Below are positions 26,081 to 34,664 of a stretch of DNA of 64,000 bases, piece by piece. Under the pieces are notes generated by a model. It had not been told where the DNA came from and searched no databases. It was given only the letters and a program-made list of their open reading frames with translations. The DNA is taken from contig NZ_SOBN01000001.1 of NCBI RefSeq assembly GCF_004365705.1, forward strand, positions 1,054,001 through 1,118,000, written 5' to 3'. How positions within the stretch are numbered: position 1 is the stretch's first letter; each line of letters opens with the position of its first letter. This DNA is from Streptomyces sp. 846.5. Its GTDB lineage: Bacteria > Actinomycetota > Actinomycetes > Streptomycetales > Streptomycetaceae. The translations under genes and the position numbers were made by a program.

Positions 26081-28404
26081 GCGTCGAGCCGCTTGACGTC
26101 GTCGGAGCTCAGCGAGTCACCGGGGCCGTCCGCCGCCTCCGCCAGCCCGATCCGGTTGTGCAGCCGCCGCAGCGGCCCCGGCGCGTACCAGGCCGTGTCG
26201 CCGAGCAGCCGCAGCACCGCCGGGACGAGGACGCCGCGGACCAGCACCGCGTCCAGCAGGATGGCCAGACCGGTGCCGATGCCGAACATCTGCAGGAAGC
26301 TGATGCTGCTCGTCCCGAAGGCGAAGAAGCTGACGGCGAGCAGCCCCGCCGCCGTGGAGACGATCCGTCCGGTGCGGGACAGGCCCTCGGTGACGGCTTC
26401 GCCGGGGCCGGCGCCGGCGTCGTGCATCTCCTTGATCCGGCTGGTGACGAAGACCTCGTAGTCCATGGACAGCCCGAAGGCGACGCAGAACATCAGCACC
26501 GTCATCGAGGTGTCCATCGGCTGGGCGGTGAAGCCGAGCAGGCCGGCCAGGTGGCCGTCCTGGAAGATCCAGACCATCGCGCCGAGCGCCGCGCTGAGGC
26601 TGATGGCGTTGAGCAGCAGGGCGCGCAGCGGCTGGAGCACGCTGCCGGTGAACAGGAAGAGCAGCAGGAAGGTGGTGGCCGCGACCAGGCCGACGGCGTA
26701 GGGGAGGCGGCTGCCGATGGTGTGCTTGGCGTCGACCAGGACGGCCGCGTCGCCGCCGACGTAGGCGCGCACCCCGGCCGCCGGCGCCGGGACCGCCCGT
26801 ACCGCGTCCACCAGGTTCTGGGCGGCGGACGAGTGCGGGTCGTCGGTGGTCGCGAGGGTGAGCCGCTGCGCGGTGGGCGTGCCGTAACCGGCCGGGGCCG
26901 CCCGGCCGGTTAGGGGTACGCCGTCGTGGAAGATCCCGGCGCTGGAGGTGACGCTGCCGACGCCGGGCAGACGGGACAGCGTGAGGGCGTAGGCGTCGAG
27001 GTGGGCGGCGTCGACAGGACCGTCGGTGACGACCTGAAGCGCGGTGGTGTCATTGCCGGGGAAGTGCGCCGCGAGCGCGTCCGCGACCTGTCGGCTGGGT
27101 GCACTGGTGGGGAGAACCCGCTGGTCAGGGGTGCCGAATCCGACCCCGAGCAGCGGCGCGGCACCGAGCAGCAGCACCGCGAGCACCGGCAGTGCCCACC
27201 GGGCCGGCCGGCGCATCACCGCGGCGGCCAGCCGCCCCCAGCGCGGTGAGGCCGCGCCCGGAGTGGAGCGCGGCCAGGGCAGCCGCCCGGCGTTGACCCG
27301 CGGGCCGAGCACCGCGAGCAGCGCCGGGACGACGATCAGGGCGGCGAGCGCCGCGATGGCGACCACGCCGATGCCGGCGTAGGCGAAGGAGCGCAGGAAG
27401 AACGGTGGGAAGAGCAGCAGCGCGGCCAGCGCTGTGGCGACCGTCGCGGCGGAGAAGAGGATGGTGCGCCCGGCGGTGCGGACCGTGGCGACCAGCGCCT
27501 CGGACGTCTCCCGGCCGGCGGCGAGCTCCTCGCGGAAGCGGCTGACCAGGAGCAGCGCATAGTCGATGCCCAGGCCGAGGCCGAGGGCCGTGGTCAGGTT
27601 GATCGCGAAGACGGAGACGCTGGTCACGCTGCCGAGCAGGTCCAGCTCGGCGAAGGTGCCGAGGATCGCGATCACACCGATGACCAGCGGGAGCAGCGCG
27701 GCGACCAGGCTGCCGAAGGCCAGCACCAGCAACAGCAGCGTCACCGGGACGGCGATGCCCTCGGCGAGCGCCAGGTCCTTGGTGACCTGGCCGGAGACGT
27801 CGTTGTTGACGCCCCGACGGCCGCCGGCCTGGACCGTGAGGCCGTCGTGGTCGCCGGTGTAGCGGCTGATCAGGGCCTTGGCGGTCTTGGACGCCTGCTG
27901 TTCGGTGCCGTCGACGTGCGCGACGATCAGCGCCTCGGCGCCGTCGTCGCCGCGGAGGGCCGAGGTCGTGGCGGTGGCGGCGCCGGAGTCCCAGTAGGAC
28001 GCGAGATGGGTCAGCCCGGGTTCGGCCCGGAGGTCCGCGGTGAGCGCACGGCCGGCCGCGGCGTCGGCGGGCGTGTCGATGCTGCCGCCGCCGCTCGCAC
28101 GGACCAGCAGCACCAGGTCGGTCGTGCCGCCGAAGCGGGAGTCCAGCAGCTGGGCGGCCCGGCTGGAGGGCGAGGCGGGATCGTCGAACCCGCCGTTCTG
28201 CAGCTTGCCGAAGGCCCCGACCCCGAGCGCGGCGGCGGCGACCAGGGCGACGACGGAGAGCACCAGCAGCAGGCGAGCGCGCCGGTGTGCGAGCCGTGCG
28301 AGCCGGGCGAGCGGACCGCCCGGTCGTGGCGAGCGGGCGGGCGTGGGTCCTTCTTCGGGTTCCGCGGGCGCTGCATGGTCCGGTTGGACTGACGGTCCGT
28401 TCAT
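26062..28404 (-). CDS. MMPL-family RND exporter
   Basis: 780-residue inner-membrane transporter with the duplicated MMPL layout: a helix at about 45-65, an extracytoplasmic domain, five helices, then a repeat of this pattern. The characteristic GLGLGIDYALLLVSRFREEL (first half) and FGLSMDYEVFVTSRIKE (second half) carry the Asp-Tyr pairs of the proton path. Relatives export lipids, siderophores or drugs. Start: the ATG with GGGTGGGG upstream; a GTG four codons earlier is possible. Under apparent control of the divergent TetR gene. Confidence 0.9.
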   Translation of the reverse strand: MNGPSVQPDHAAPAEPEEGPTPARSPRPGGPLARLARLAHRRARLLLVLSVVALVAAAALGVGAFGKLQNGGFDDPASPSSRAAQLLDSRFGGTTDLVLLVRASGGGSIDTPADAAAGRALTADLRAEPGLTHLASYWDSGAATATTSALRGDDGAEALIVAHVDGTEQQASKTAKALISRYTGDHDGLTVQAGGRRGVNNDVSGQVTKDLALAEGIAVPVTLLLLVLAFGSLVAALLPLVIGVIAILGTFAELDLLGSVTSVSVFAINLTTALGLGLGIDYALLLVSRFREELAAGRETSEALVATVRTAGRTILFSAATVATALAALLLFPPFFLRSFAYAGIGVVAIAALAALIVVPALLAVLGPRVNAGRLPWPRSTPGAASPRWGRLAAAVMRRPARWALPVLAVLLLGAAPLLGVGFGTPDQRVLPTSAPSRQVADALAAHFPGNDTTALQVVTDGPVDAAHLDAYALTLSRLPGVGSVTSSAGIFHDGVPLTGRAAPAGYGTPTAQRLTLATTDDPHSSAAQNLVDAVRAVPAPAAGVRAYVGGDAAVLVDAKHTIGSRLPYAVGLVAATTFLLLFLFTGSVLQPLRALLLNAISLSAALGAMVWIFQDGHLAGLLGFTAQPMDTSMTVLMFCVAFGLSMDYEVFVTSRIKEMHDAGAGPGEAVTEGLSRTGRIVSTAAGLLAVSFFAFGTSSISFLQMFGIGTGLAILLDAVLVRGVLVPAVLRLLGDTAWYAPGPLRRLHNRIGLAEAADGPGDSLSSDDVKRLDAQTPVA

Positions 28405-28452
28405 GGGATACCCCACCCTGGGATCGCGCGGTCGGCTGTGTGCCGATGGTCA

Positions 28453-28503
28453 ATGTTTACGGCGTGAACATCGTAGCGCGCTGGATGCTTACGCTGTCAA
28501 CAT
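28453..28503. promoter_or_regulatory. Divergent promoter with two TetR-type operators
   Basis: Operator 1, ATGTTTACGGCGTGAACAT (28453-28471), has 9-bp arms with one mismatch. Operator 2, ATGCTTACGCTGTCAACAT (28485-28503), is a degenerate copy 32 bp away, about three helical turns, and overlaps the TetR start codon. On the minus strand TTGACA (28495-28500) and TACGAT (28470-28475) form an exporter promoter with a 19-bp spacer; on the plus strand TACGCT (28490-28495) lies 6 nt before the TetR ATG. Binding at both sites would block both promoters. Confidence 0.75.
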
Positions 28504-29254
28504 GCGGCACCATGGTCGGGTGCGGCACGAACGGACGACCCCGGAGCGGACTCCCCCACGCGGTGGCTACCACCACGGCGATCTGCGCAATGCGCTGTCC
28601 GCCGCCGCAGCCGAACTCGCCCGGGAGGGCGGCCCCGAAGCCGTCGTGCTGCGCGAGGCCGCCCGCCGCGTCGGGGTCTCCCCCACGGCCGCCTACCGCC
28701 ACTTCGAGAACCACGCCGACCTGCTCACCGCGGTCAAGCACGAGGCCCTGGCCGACCTCGCCGACGCGCTGGCCGCGGCAGTCGCCGAGGCCGACCGGAC
28801 CGCGCCCACCGCCGTCGGCTCCGCCGACTCACCCGCCGCTGTCCGCGCCGAGCAGCAGCGGGCCCGGGCCCGGCTGAGCGCGATCGGCCACGGCTACGTC
28901 GACTTCGCCCTCGCCGCCCCCGGGCTGTTCCGTACGGCCTTCTGCCGCTCCGAGATCACCGCTCACGCGATGGCCGAGCCCGAGACCGGCACCGAGCCGT
29001 TCGACCTCGGCACCCAGCGCGCCTACCGCACCCTCGTGGACGTCCTGGACTCCATGCTCGCCGCCGGCCTGATCACCCCGGCCCGCCGCCCCGGCGCCGA
29101 GACCACCGCCTGGGCCATCGTGCACGGCCTGGCCACCCTCCTCCTGGACGGCCCGATCCGCGGCCTCCCCGACCGGGACCGGCGCCAGATGGTCGACGTC
29201 GCCGTGGCAACCCTCGCCCACGGCCTGGCCGCCGGCACCGTCACCGACGCCTGA
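28502..29254 (+). CDS. TetR-family repressor, divergent to MMPL exporter
   Basis: 250 residues. The HTH lies at about 35-75 (LREAARRVGVSPTAAYRHFENHADLLTAV), followed by a helical ligand domain of the TetR_C type containing GYVDFALAAPGLFRTAF. The ATG lies inside the second operator and only 6 nt after a -10 element, so the mRNA is probably leaderless and autoregulated. Its likely targets are itself and the MMPL gene; the inducing ligand is unknown. Confidence 0.9.
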   Translation: MRHHGRVRHERTTPERTPPRGGYHHGDLRNALSAAAAELAREGGPEAVVLREAARRVGVSPTAAYRHFENHADLLTAVKHEALADLADALAAAVAEADRTAPTAVGSADSPAAVRAEQQRARARLSAIGHGYVDFALAAPGLFRTAFCRSEITAHAMAEPETGTEPFDLGTQRAYRTLVDVLDSMLAAGLITPARRPGAETTAWAIVHGLATLLLDGPIRGLPDRDRRQMVDVAVATLAHGLAAGTVTDA

Positions 29255-29271
29255 TCGACCCTGACACTCCC

Positions 29272-29676
29272 TCAGAAAGCTGCGGGAGCCGCCGGAATGA
29301 CCGCGAGGGCGTCGATCTCAGCCCGGAACGCCGGATGCACCAGCCCCGCGACCTGGACCAGCGAGCTGGCGGGCAGGCGCTGCGGGTCGAGGAACTCGTC
29401 CCGGGCCTGGCGGAAGGCCGGGAGGTCGGCCATGTCGGTGAGGAACACCGTGAGCTTGACGACATCCTCCAGCTCGGCGCCGGCCGCGCGGAGCGCCGTC
29501 TGCAGATTACGGAACACCTGCCGGACCTGGGCCGCGACGTCGCCCTCCCCCACCACCCGTCCCTCCGCGTCCAACGGCACCTGACCCGAGACGGCGACCA
29601 CCGTCCCCGCCGCCGCAACCGCGTGGCTGTAACCGTTCACCGGAGGCATCCCCTCGGGACGCGTGAAGTGCTGCAC
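29272..29676 (-). CDS. Rid-family protein (RidA-like, lacks the key arginine)
   Basis: 134-residue YjgF/YER057c/UK114-fold protein, normally a homotrimer. VAVSGQVPLDAEGRVV, VVKLTVFLTDMADLP and FRAEIDALAVIP are family segments. The enamine/imine deaminase RidA has an Arg in PARS.V; here the equivalent is PASSLVQV, so the arginine is absent and deaminase activity is doubtful. It belongs to one of the other Rid subgroups. Confidence 0.85.
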   Translation of the reverse strand: MQHFTRPEGMPPVNGYSHAVAAAGTVVAVSGQVPLDAEGRVVGEGDVAAQVRQVFRNLQTALRAAGAELEDVVKLTVFLTDMADLPAFRQARDEFLDPQRLPASSLVQVAGLVHPAFRAEIDALAVIPAAPAAF

Positions 29677-29729
29677 TGGTCCTCTCCTCCCACTCGCCCC
29701 GCTCGATCCGACCGACTACGGGAGCGATC

Positions 29730-30293
29730 ATGCCAGAGCGATCTCGTATGCCAGGTAAGCGAACAGCGGCCCCCAAGCGTGTAGCGGGTGTGAAGCAGTC
29801 GGAGTTCAGCGAGTTCTACGAATCCAGTCGGGATGTGTGCCTGAGGGCGGTCCTGGCCGGCGTGGGTGACCGGCAGCTGGCCGAGGATCTGGTCGCCGAG
29901 GCGTTCACCCGGGCCTGGACCTCCTGGCACGTGGTGCGCAAGCATCCCGCGCCGCGCGCCTGGGTCGTCCGGACCGCCTTCAACACCAGGGTCTCCTGGT
30001 GGCGCCGGCGGCGCCGGGAGGTCGTCTGGGACGGCGCCGACGACGCTGCGGGCCCAGCAGTCGCCGCCGTCGACGAACCCGGCCTGGACCCGGTCCTGCT
30101 CGCCGCGCTGCGCGCACTCCCGCAGCGGCAGCGGGAGGTGATCGCGTTCCGGGTCTTCCTGGATCTCGACACCCGAGCCACCGCCCAGGCCCTCGGCATC
30201 GCCCCGGGGACCGTCACCGCCCACCTGGCACGCGCCGTCGCAACCCTGCGCGGACTTTTCGTCACCGCAGACAATCCGGAGGTCGGACCATGA
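29730..30293 (+). CDS. ECF-type RNA polymerase sigma factor
   Basis: 187 residues. Region 2 (about 28-90): FYESSRDVCLRAVLAGVGDRQLAEDLVAEAFTRAW contains the -10 recognition helix. Region 4 (about 118-175): LPQRQREVIAFRVFLDLDTRATAQALGIAPGTVTAHL is the -35-binding HTH. Start: ATG with GGGAG 6 nt upstream. Overlaps the next gene (ATGA), whose product is a membrane protein and likely partner. Confidence 0.9.
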   Translation: MPERSRMPGKRTAAPKRVAGVKQSEFSEFYESSRDVCLRAVLAGVGDRQLAEDLVAEAFTRAWTSWHVVRKHPAPRAWVVRTAFNTRVSWWRRRRREVVWDGADDAAGPAVAAVDEPGLDPVLLAALRALPQRQREVIAFRVFLDLDTRATAQALGIAPGTVTAHLARAVATLRGLFVTADNPEVGP

Positions 30294-30970
30294 ACGAGGA
30301 AACCGCCGGGACCACCGAGGTCCTGGACACCCTGAAGGCGTCGCTGGCCGAGGTCACCATGCGCGCCCCGGTCGAACAGATCGTGGCCGCAGGCCGCGCC
30401 CGCGGGCGCCGTCGGCGCCTGGCCAAGGTCTCGGTGGCCGCCGCGGCAGCCGCGGGGCTGGCGCTCGGTGTGACCAGCTACGGCAACCCCTCGACCGCGC
30501 CGCCCGCGGCCGGGGGCAGCAGTTCCGCGGCCGGCGCCGTGCACATCCACACGGCCGCGTACACCGTGGACACCAACGCGGACGGCACGGTCCACGTGAC
30601 CTGGGACAAGGCCAAGTACTTCGAGGACCGCACCGGCCTGCAGGCGGCACTGACCAGGGCCGGCTTCCCGGTGCTCATCAAGACCGGGGAGTTCTGCCAC
30701 GGCTCGGGCGACACCGGGACGCTGGACCCCAGCGGCGTAGGGCCCGGGGTCGACCGGGTCATGAAGGGTGAGTCGCAGAGCGGCGGCAAGGTCGAGTTCG
30801 TCTTCACCCCCTCGGCCATGCCCAAGGGCGAGCAGCTGTTCATCGGCTACCTGACCCCGGCTCAACTGGCCGTCACCCATGGGCGCCCCGGCTCGGTCGA
30901 GCGCCTGGTGCCGACCGGGGTACCGCTGGTCTGCACCACCCAGGCGCCGCCCGCGAACACCGGCGGCTAA
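30290..30970 (+). CDS. Membrane-anchored protein partnered with ECF sigma factor (possible anti-sigma)
   Basis: 226 residues: a cytoplasmic N-terminus of about 43 residues ending in RGRRRR, one membrane helix (about 46-64, VSVAAAAAAGLALGVTS) and an extracytoplasmic domain with two cysteines (EFCHG and LVCTTQ) that could form a disulphide. No zinc-binding ZAS motif is present. The topology and the 4-bp overlap with the sigma gene suggest an anti-sigma or sensor role, but this is inference. Confidence 0.75.
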   Translation: MNEETAGTTEVLDTLKASLAEVTMRAPVEQIVAAGRARGRRRRLAKVSVAAAAAAGLALGVTSYGNPSTAPPAAGGSSSAAGAVHIHTAAYTVDTNADGTVHVTWDKAKYFEDRTGLQAALTRAGFPVLIKTGEFCHGSGDTGTLDPSGVGPGVDRVMKGESQSGGKVEFVFTPSAMPKGEQLFIGYLTPAQLAVTHGRPGSVERLVPTGVPLVCTTQAPPANTGG

Positions 30971-30984
30971 CCGCTCCCTCGGCT

Positions 30985-31719
30985 TCAGACCCGGCGCGCG
31001 ATGGTGACGATCTCGCGGCTGGTTTCGGTGATCGGGCCGCCGTGCCAGTCGCCGTACTGGGACTCGATCGCGAAACCGGCCCCGTCCAGGAAGTCGCCGA
31101 GCGTCGGCACGTCCAGGAAGCGCAGGCTGGTGCGGTCGACGCGCAGGACAATGCCGTCCGCCGGGTCGCTGGTGGTCTCGGTGAGGGTCACCACGTCGCC
31201 CACGACCGACTCGACGTGGTGCGACGAGCGCAGGGCGCGGCCGGTCGGGTCGGTGAAGTCCTCGGCGTTGGAGGCGTTCCACTCCTCCCAGGCGCGGGCC
31301 TGCGGATGGCGCGTCTCGAACGCGAACCGCCCGCCGTCGCGCAGGGCGGTCCGGACCGCCGCGAGCGAGGCGCGCAACTCGTCGTCGCCGATCAGGCACT
31401 GGAAGGCGTGGCTGACCATCGTGGCCAGGTCGAATTCACCGACCCAGCTGACGTCGGCAGCCGTGCCGAGCACCCACTCGATGTCGGTGCGCCTGCGGGC
31501 CCGGTCCAGCGCCGCCCGATCGGGGTCGATCCCGACGAGCCGACCGCTGTGCCCGGACTCGCGGGCCTGCCGCAGCATGTTGCCCGTACCGCAGCCGACG
31601 TCCAGGGCGGCGTCCGCGCCGCGGACCAGTTCGTCGTAGAAGGCGTCGCTGGGAAAGCGGATGGGATCCCAGGGACTGAGCAGGTCGTAGTGGGCGGCGA
31701 CATCGGCATCGGAGAGCAT
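30985..31719 (-). CDS. Class I SAM-dependent methyltransferase
   Basis: 244 residues. Motif I ALDVGCGTGNMLRQA, motif II LVGIDPDRAALDRA, and FDLATMVSHAFQCL after strand 4 place it in the Methyltransf_25 group. The C-terminal beta-rich insert (VVTLTETTSDPADGIVLRVDRTSLRF) is typical of small-molecule methyltransferases. Convergent with the sigma/membrane pair and divergent from the MOSC gene. Substrate unknown. Confidence 0.88.
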   Translation of the reverse strand: MLSDADVAAHYDLLSPWDPIRFPSDAFYDELVRGADAALDVGCGTGNMLRQARESGHSGRLVGIDPDRAALDRARRRTDIEWVLGTAADVSWVGEFDLATMVSHAFQCLIGDDELRASLAAVRTALRDGGRFAFETRHPQARAWEEWNASNAEDFTDPTGRALRSSHHVESVVGDVVTLTETTSDPADGIVLRVDRTSLRFLDVPTLGDFLDGAGFAIESQYGDWHGGPITETSREIVTIARRV

Positions 31720-31773
31720 CGCGACAGTGTAAATGCGTCGACGGGGCGTTGCGGCGAACGTACCCTCGCGCGT

Positions 31774-32472
31774 ATGGAACTGCTTTCCGTCAATGTCGGT
31801 AAGCCTCGGCAGAACCCCTGGAAGGGCCTCGGCACCACCGGGATCGACAAACGGCCGGTGGACGGGCCGGTGGCCGTCACCGCCCCGGGGCCGAAGGGCA
31901 CCGGCGCAGTCGGACTCGCCGGTGACCGCGTCTACGACCTGGACCACCACGGCGGCACCGACCAGGCCGTCTACGCCTACGCCCGGGAGGACCTCGACGG
32001 CTGGGAGGCGGAGTTGGGCCGGCCCCTGCCCGGCGGCTCCTTCGGCGAGAACCTCACCACCCTCGGCGTGGACGTCAACGGCGCGCTGATCGGCGAGCGC
32101 TGGCGGATCGGGCCGCGGGTCGTCCTGGAGGTGTCCTGCGCCCGGATCCCGTGCTCGACGTTCCAGGGGTGGCTGCAGCGCGAGGGCTGGATCAAGCGGT
32201 TCACCCAGGCCGCGCTCCCCGGCGCGTACCTGCGCGTGATCGAGCCGGGCGAGATCCGCGCCGGGGACCCGGTCGAGATCGTCCACCGCCCGGAGCATGA
32301 CGTGACCGTCGCGGTGCTTTTCCGCGCGGCGACACTCGAACCCGAACTGCTGCCGAAGCTGCTGGTCGTGGACGCGCTGACGGAGGAGGACCGGGCCTGG
32401 GTCCTTCGACGTCTCTCCGCTCCGCCCAGCGGGGGCGGGAGCGGGAGCGGTCAGGTGGACTCGCCCTCGTAG
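31774..32472 (+). CDS. MOSC domain protein, YiiM-like
   Basis: 232 residues. The MOSC domain (about 30-165) has the conserved Cys in SCARIPCSTFQGWL and the GDRVYDLDHHGGTDQAVYAY motif; the C-terminal 3-alpha domain (about 170-215) matches YiiM, which acts with molybdenum cofactor in detoxifying N-hydroxylated bases. TACCCT lies 7 nt before the ATG with no ribosome site (leaderless). The 3' end overlaps the MarR gene by 22 bp on the opposite strand. Confidence 0.9.
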   Translation: MELLSVNVGKPRQNPWKGLGTTGIDKRPVDGPVAVTAPGPKGTGAVGLAGDRVYDLDHHGGTDQAVYAYAREDLDGWEAELGRPLPGGSFGENLTTLGVDVNGALIGERWRIGPRVVLEVSCARIPCSTFQGWLQREGWIKRFTQAALPGAYLRVIEPGEIRAGDPVEIVHRPEHDVTVAVLFRAATLEPELLPKLLVVDALTEEDRAWVLRRLSAPPSGGGSGSGQVDSPS

Positions 32473-32945
32473 GCCTCCATGGTGCGCACGAACACCGCGC
32501 GCTCGGCCGGGGTCAGCGGATCGAACGCCACCCGCCAGGCACGGGCACCGTTGGCGAGCCAGCGCTCGATCGCGGAACGGGTCTCCGGGTCCTCAGTGAG
32601 GGCCACGATGGTCCGCCGCCGGTCCTCCGGATCGTCGCGCCGCTCCAGCACCCCCTGCTGGGAGAGGTCACTGACCATCAGGCTCACCGTGGTGGGCGCG
32701 ACTTCGAGCCGGGCGGCGAGCTGACTGACCGGCATCGGTCCATCGAAGAGCAGGTACGAGAGCAGCGAGAGGTGCCTGGGGGCCAGCTTCATTGGCTGGA
32801 GCCGCTCCGGCAGCGGGATCCGCTTGAGTCGGGCCGCGACCCTCGGCATCAGCAACAGCATCGCCCGAATCGCGTCGTCGGTGCTGAGACCCGGGGTGCT
32901 GGGACCCGGATCCGGTGCGGGGTCGAGGCCGGGCTCCGTCGCCAC
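32451..32945 (-). CDS. MarR-family transcriptional regulator
   Basis: 164 residues, GTG start. The winged HTH lies at about 55-125: LSLLSYLLFDGPMPVSQLAARLEVAPTTVSLMVSDLSQQGVLERRDDPEDRRRTIVALT, with the DPxDRR wing signature. The N-terminal 20 residues are Pro-rich and probably disordered. Convergent with the MOSC gene; no obvious regulated partner is adjacent. Confidence 0.88.
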   Translation of the reverse strand: MATEPGLDPAPDPGPSTPGLSTDDAIRAMLLLMPRVAARLKRIPLPERLQPMKLAPRHLSLLSYLLFDGPMPVSQLAARLEVAPTTVSLMVSDLSQQGVLERRDDPEDRRRTIVALTEDPETRSAIERWLANGARAWRVAFDPLTPAERAVFVRTMEAYEGEST

Positions 32946-33002
32946 TCCAGCGGCCCCTTCCCGGCTCAGCGCCCGGTGCGCGTCCTGCCGTGAGCCGCCA
33001 GG

Positions 33003-33878
33003 TTATCCGACGTCACCGCGCAGGGCGGGCAGCAGCTGCTCCTCCTCGTAGGCGAAGTGCTGCTCAAGACCGGCGACGACCCGCTCCAGCTCCGCGCGGA
33101 CCGAGTCGGATTCGCCCGCGGCCCCGGCCCCTGACAGCAGGGCCTTGAACTCCTTCAGCCCCTGCTCCACGACGGCGTGCTCCGCGCGCAGTCGCGTGAT
33201 CGCCGGAGCCAGATGCGGATACACCCGCTCGAACTCCGTGAAGGCGCCGTCCTCGCGGGTGTGGTGCAGCTGCAGTCCGAAGCAGAAGGCCAGGCAGTGG
33301 GCGCGCAGCTGCGCGGCCGCCTCGGGCTCCGCCTCTGGTGTCGCTTTCGCCGGGTCGATCGCTGCCCGCAGCCGGGCCAGCTCGGCGCGCAGATCCCGGT
33401 GGTGCGCGAGCAACTGCTCCCCGATCAGCCGGTTCCGCGACGGGTCCGCCGACAGGTCGAGGGGGTGCAGGGCGATCACGGGGATCTGTCGCGCGGTCTT
33501 CTCCTGGTACGCGCGAAAGGCCGGGTCCAGGGAGCACTGCTGCTCCCACAACCGGTCCCGCTCCTCGCCCTCCAGGACGACGGCGCGGGTGGAGAACGAC
33601 TTCACCCGACCCTCCGCCGTACCGGTCTCCATGGTGACCTGCGCGGTGCCGAGGATGTTGCGGTACCAGTCCGGATGCCGGTCCTTCCCCATGTTCGAAC
33701 CGAAGACCACGACCCGGCCGCTGTCCCGCAGACACACGACCGGAGTCGTGTGCGGCCTCCCGCTCCTCGCACCGGCCGTGGTGATCAGCACCAGCGGGAC
33801 CCCTTCGAACATGCCGCCCACCCGGCCGTTGTTCTCCCGGAACTCCCGGATGATCTGCTCGTTCCAGCCCATGCCCAT
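33003..33878 (-). CDS. F420/flavin nitroreductase (DDN family)-hemerythrin fusion
   Basis: 291 residues combining two domains. Residues about 1-135 are a deazaflavin-dependent nitroreductase-family domain (GVPLVLITTAGARSGRPHTTPVVC, GSNMGKDRHPDWYRNI). Residues about 150-285 are an HHE/hemerythrin four-helix bundle with iron ligands in LLAHHRDL, LQLHHTREDGAFTEFE, RAEHAVVE and QHFAYEEEQLLP. The combination suggests F420-linked redox chemistry with oxygen or NO sensing at a di-iron site. Divergent from an Rrf2 regulator, with a palindrome between them. Confidence 0.88.
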   Translation of the reverse strand: MGMGWNEQIIREFRENNGRVGGMFEGVPLVLITTAGARSGRPHTTPVVCLRDSGRVVVFGSNMGKDRHPDWYRNILGTAQVTMETGTAEGRVKSFSTRAVVLEGEERDRLWEQQCSLDPAFRAYQEKTARQIPVIALHPLDLSADPSRNRLIGEQLLAHHRDLRAELARLRAAIDPAKATPEAEPEAAAQLRAHCLAFCFGLQLHHTREDGAFTEFERVYPHLAPAITRLRAEHAVVEQGLKEFKALLSGAGAAGESDSVRAELERVVAGLEQHFAYEEEQLLPALRGDVG

Positions 33879-33898
33879 GTCGACTCCCTTCTACTATC

Positions 33899-33915
33899 TT
33901 TGCTTTGCAAGCAAA
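33899..33915. promoter_or_regulatory. Palindrome between the hemerythrin fusion and the Rrf2 gene
   Basis: TTTGCTT TGC AAGCAAA: perfect 7-bp arms, A/T-rich against a GC-rich background, 21 bp upstream of the fusion gene's ATG. A candidate operator for the divergent Rrf2 protein. Confidence 0.6.
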
Positions 33916-33993
33916 TGTATTACAGCATCGACGGACCCGCGCGCGCAACGACGGGAACCGTCCCCGGCGGCACCACCGCTGTTAGCATCAAGC

Positions 33994-34449
33994 GTGCAGA
34001 TTTCGGCCAAGGCGGACTATGCGGTACGGGCGATGCTCGAGCTGGCCGCGCACGGCCCCGAGGTGGTCAAGGCCAACGTCCTGATCGACCATCAGGGGCT
34101 GCCCCGGAAGTTCGTCGAGACCATCCTGGTCGAACTCCGCCACGCCGATCTGGTCTGCAGCCACCGCGGCGCCGAGGGCGGGTACACGCTGGCGAAGCCC
34201 GCCACCGAGATCACCCTGGGATCGGTCATCCGCGCGGTCGACGGCCCCCTCGCCGAGGTCCGCGGCCTGCGCCCGCACGAGACCGCCTACGCCGGCGCCG
34301 CCGAACACCTCCCCGAGGTCTGGGTCGCCGCCCGCGCCAGCCTCCGCCGCGTCCTCGACGAGACCACCCTCGCCCAGGTCCTCAGCGGCAAGCTCCCGGC
34401 CCACGTCCGCAGAATGGCCGCCGCCCCGGACGCCTGGCTCCCTCGCTGA
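33994..34449 (+). CDS. Rrf2-family transcriptional regulator without Fe-S cysteines
   Basis: 151 residues, GTG start. The winged HTH ISAKADYAVRAMLELAAHG...LPRKFVETILVELRHADLVCSHRGAEGGYTLAKP is typical Rrf2. NsrR and IscR carry three clustered cysteines after this domain; here that stretch (PHETAYAGAAEHLPEVW) has none, so it cannot bind a cluster in the usual way. TAGCAT lies 5 nt before the GTG, suggesting a leaderless mRNA. It probably controls the divergent hemerythrin fusion. Confidence 0.88.
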   Translation: MQISAKADYAVRAMLELAAHGPEVVKANVLIDHQGLPRKFVETILVELRHADLVCSHRGAEGGYTLAKPATEITLGSVIRAVDGPLAEVRGLRPHETAYAGAAEHLPEVWVAARASLRRVLDETTLAQVLSGKLPAHVRRMAAAPDAWLPR

Positions 34450-34664
34450 AATCCGCGAAAAAACTTCGGCTGGCCCGGCCGGGAATGGCCTCTTGACGGC
34501 TCTGGACGGGGGCCCGCGCGATGTCGTACGCACAGTCCGGACCCGCCCTGCCCCCTACCCCTCCCCCACCCGTTCAGCGAGCTCGCACGCCGTCAGCCAC
34601 GCCCACTGACCTGGCCTTTCATCGTCATCAGCCCTAGGATCCGGCCATCGCCGAAGGGGGCCGG

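Noticed and set aside
29272-29676. Rid protein considered as a true RidA deaminase
   Set aside because: The substrate-binding arginine of RidA is replaced by serine in PASSLV.
33994-34449. Rrf2 gene considered as nsrR or iscR
   Set aside because: The three cluster-binding cysteines are missing after the HTH domain.
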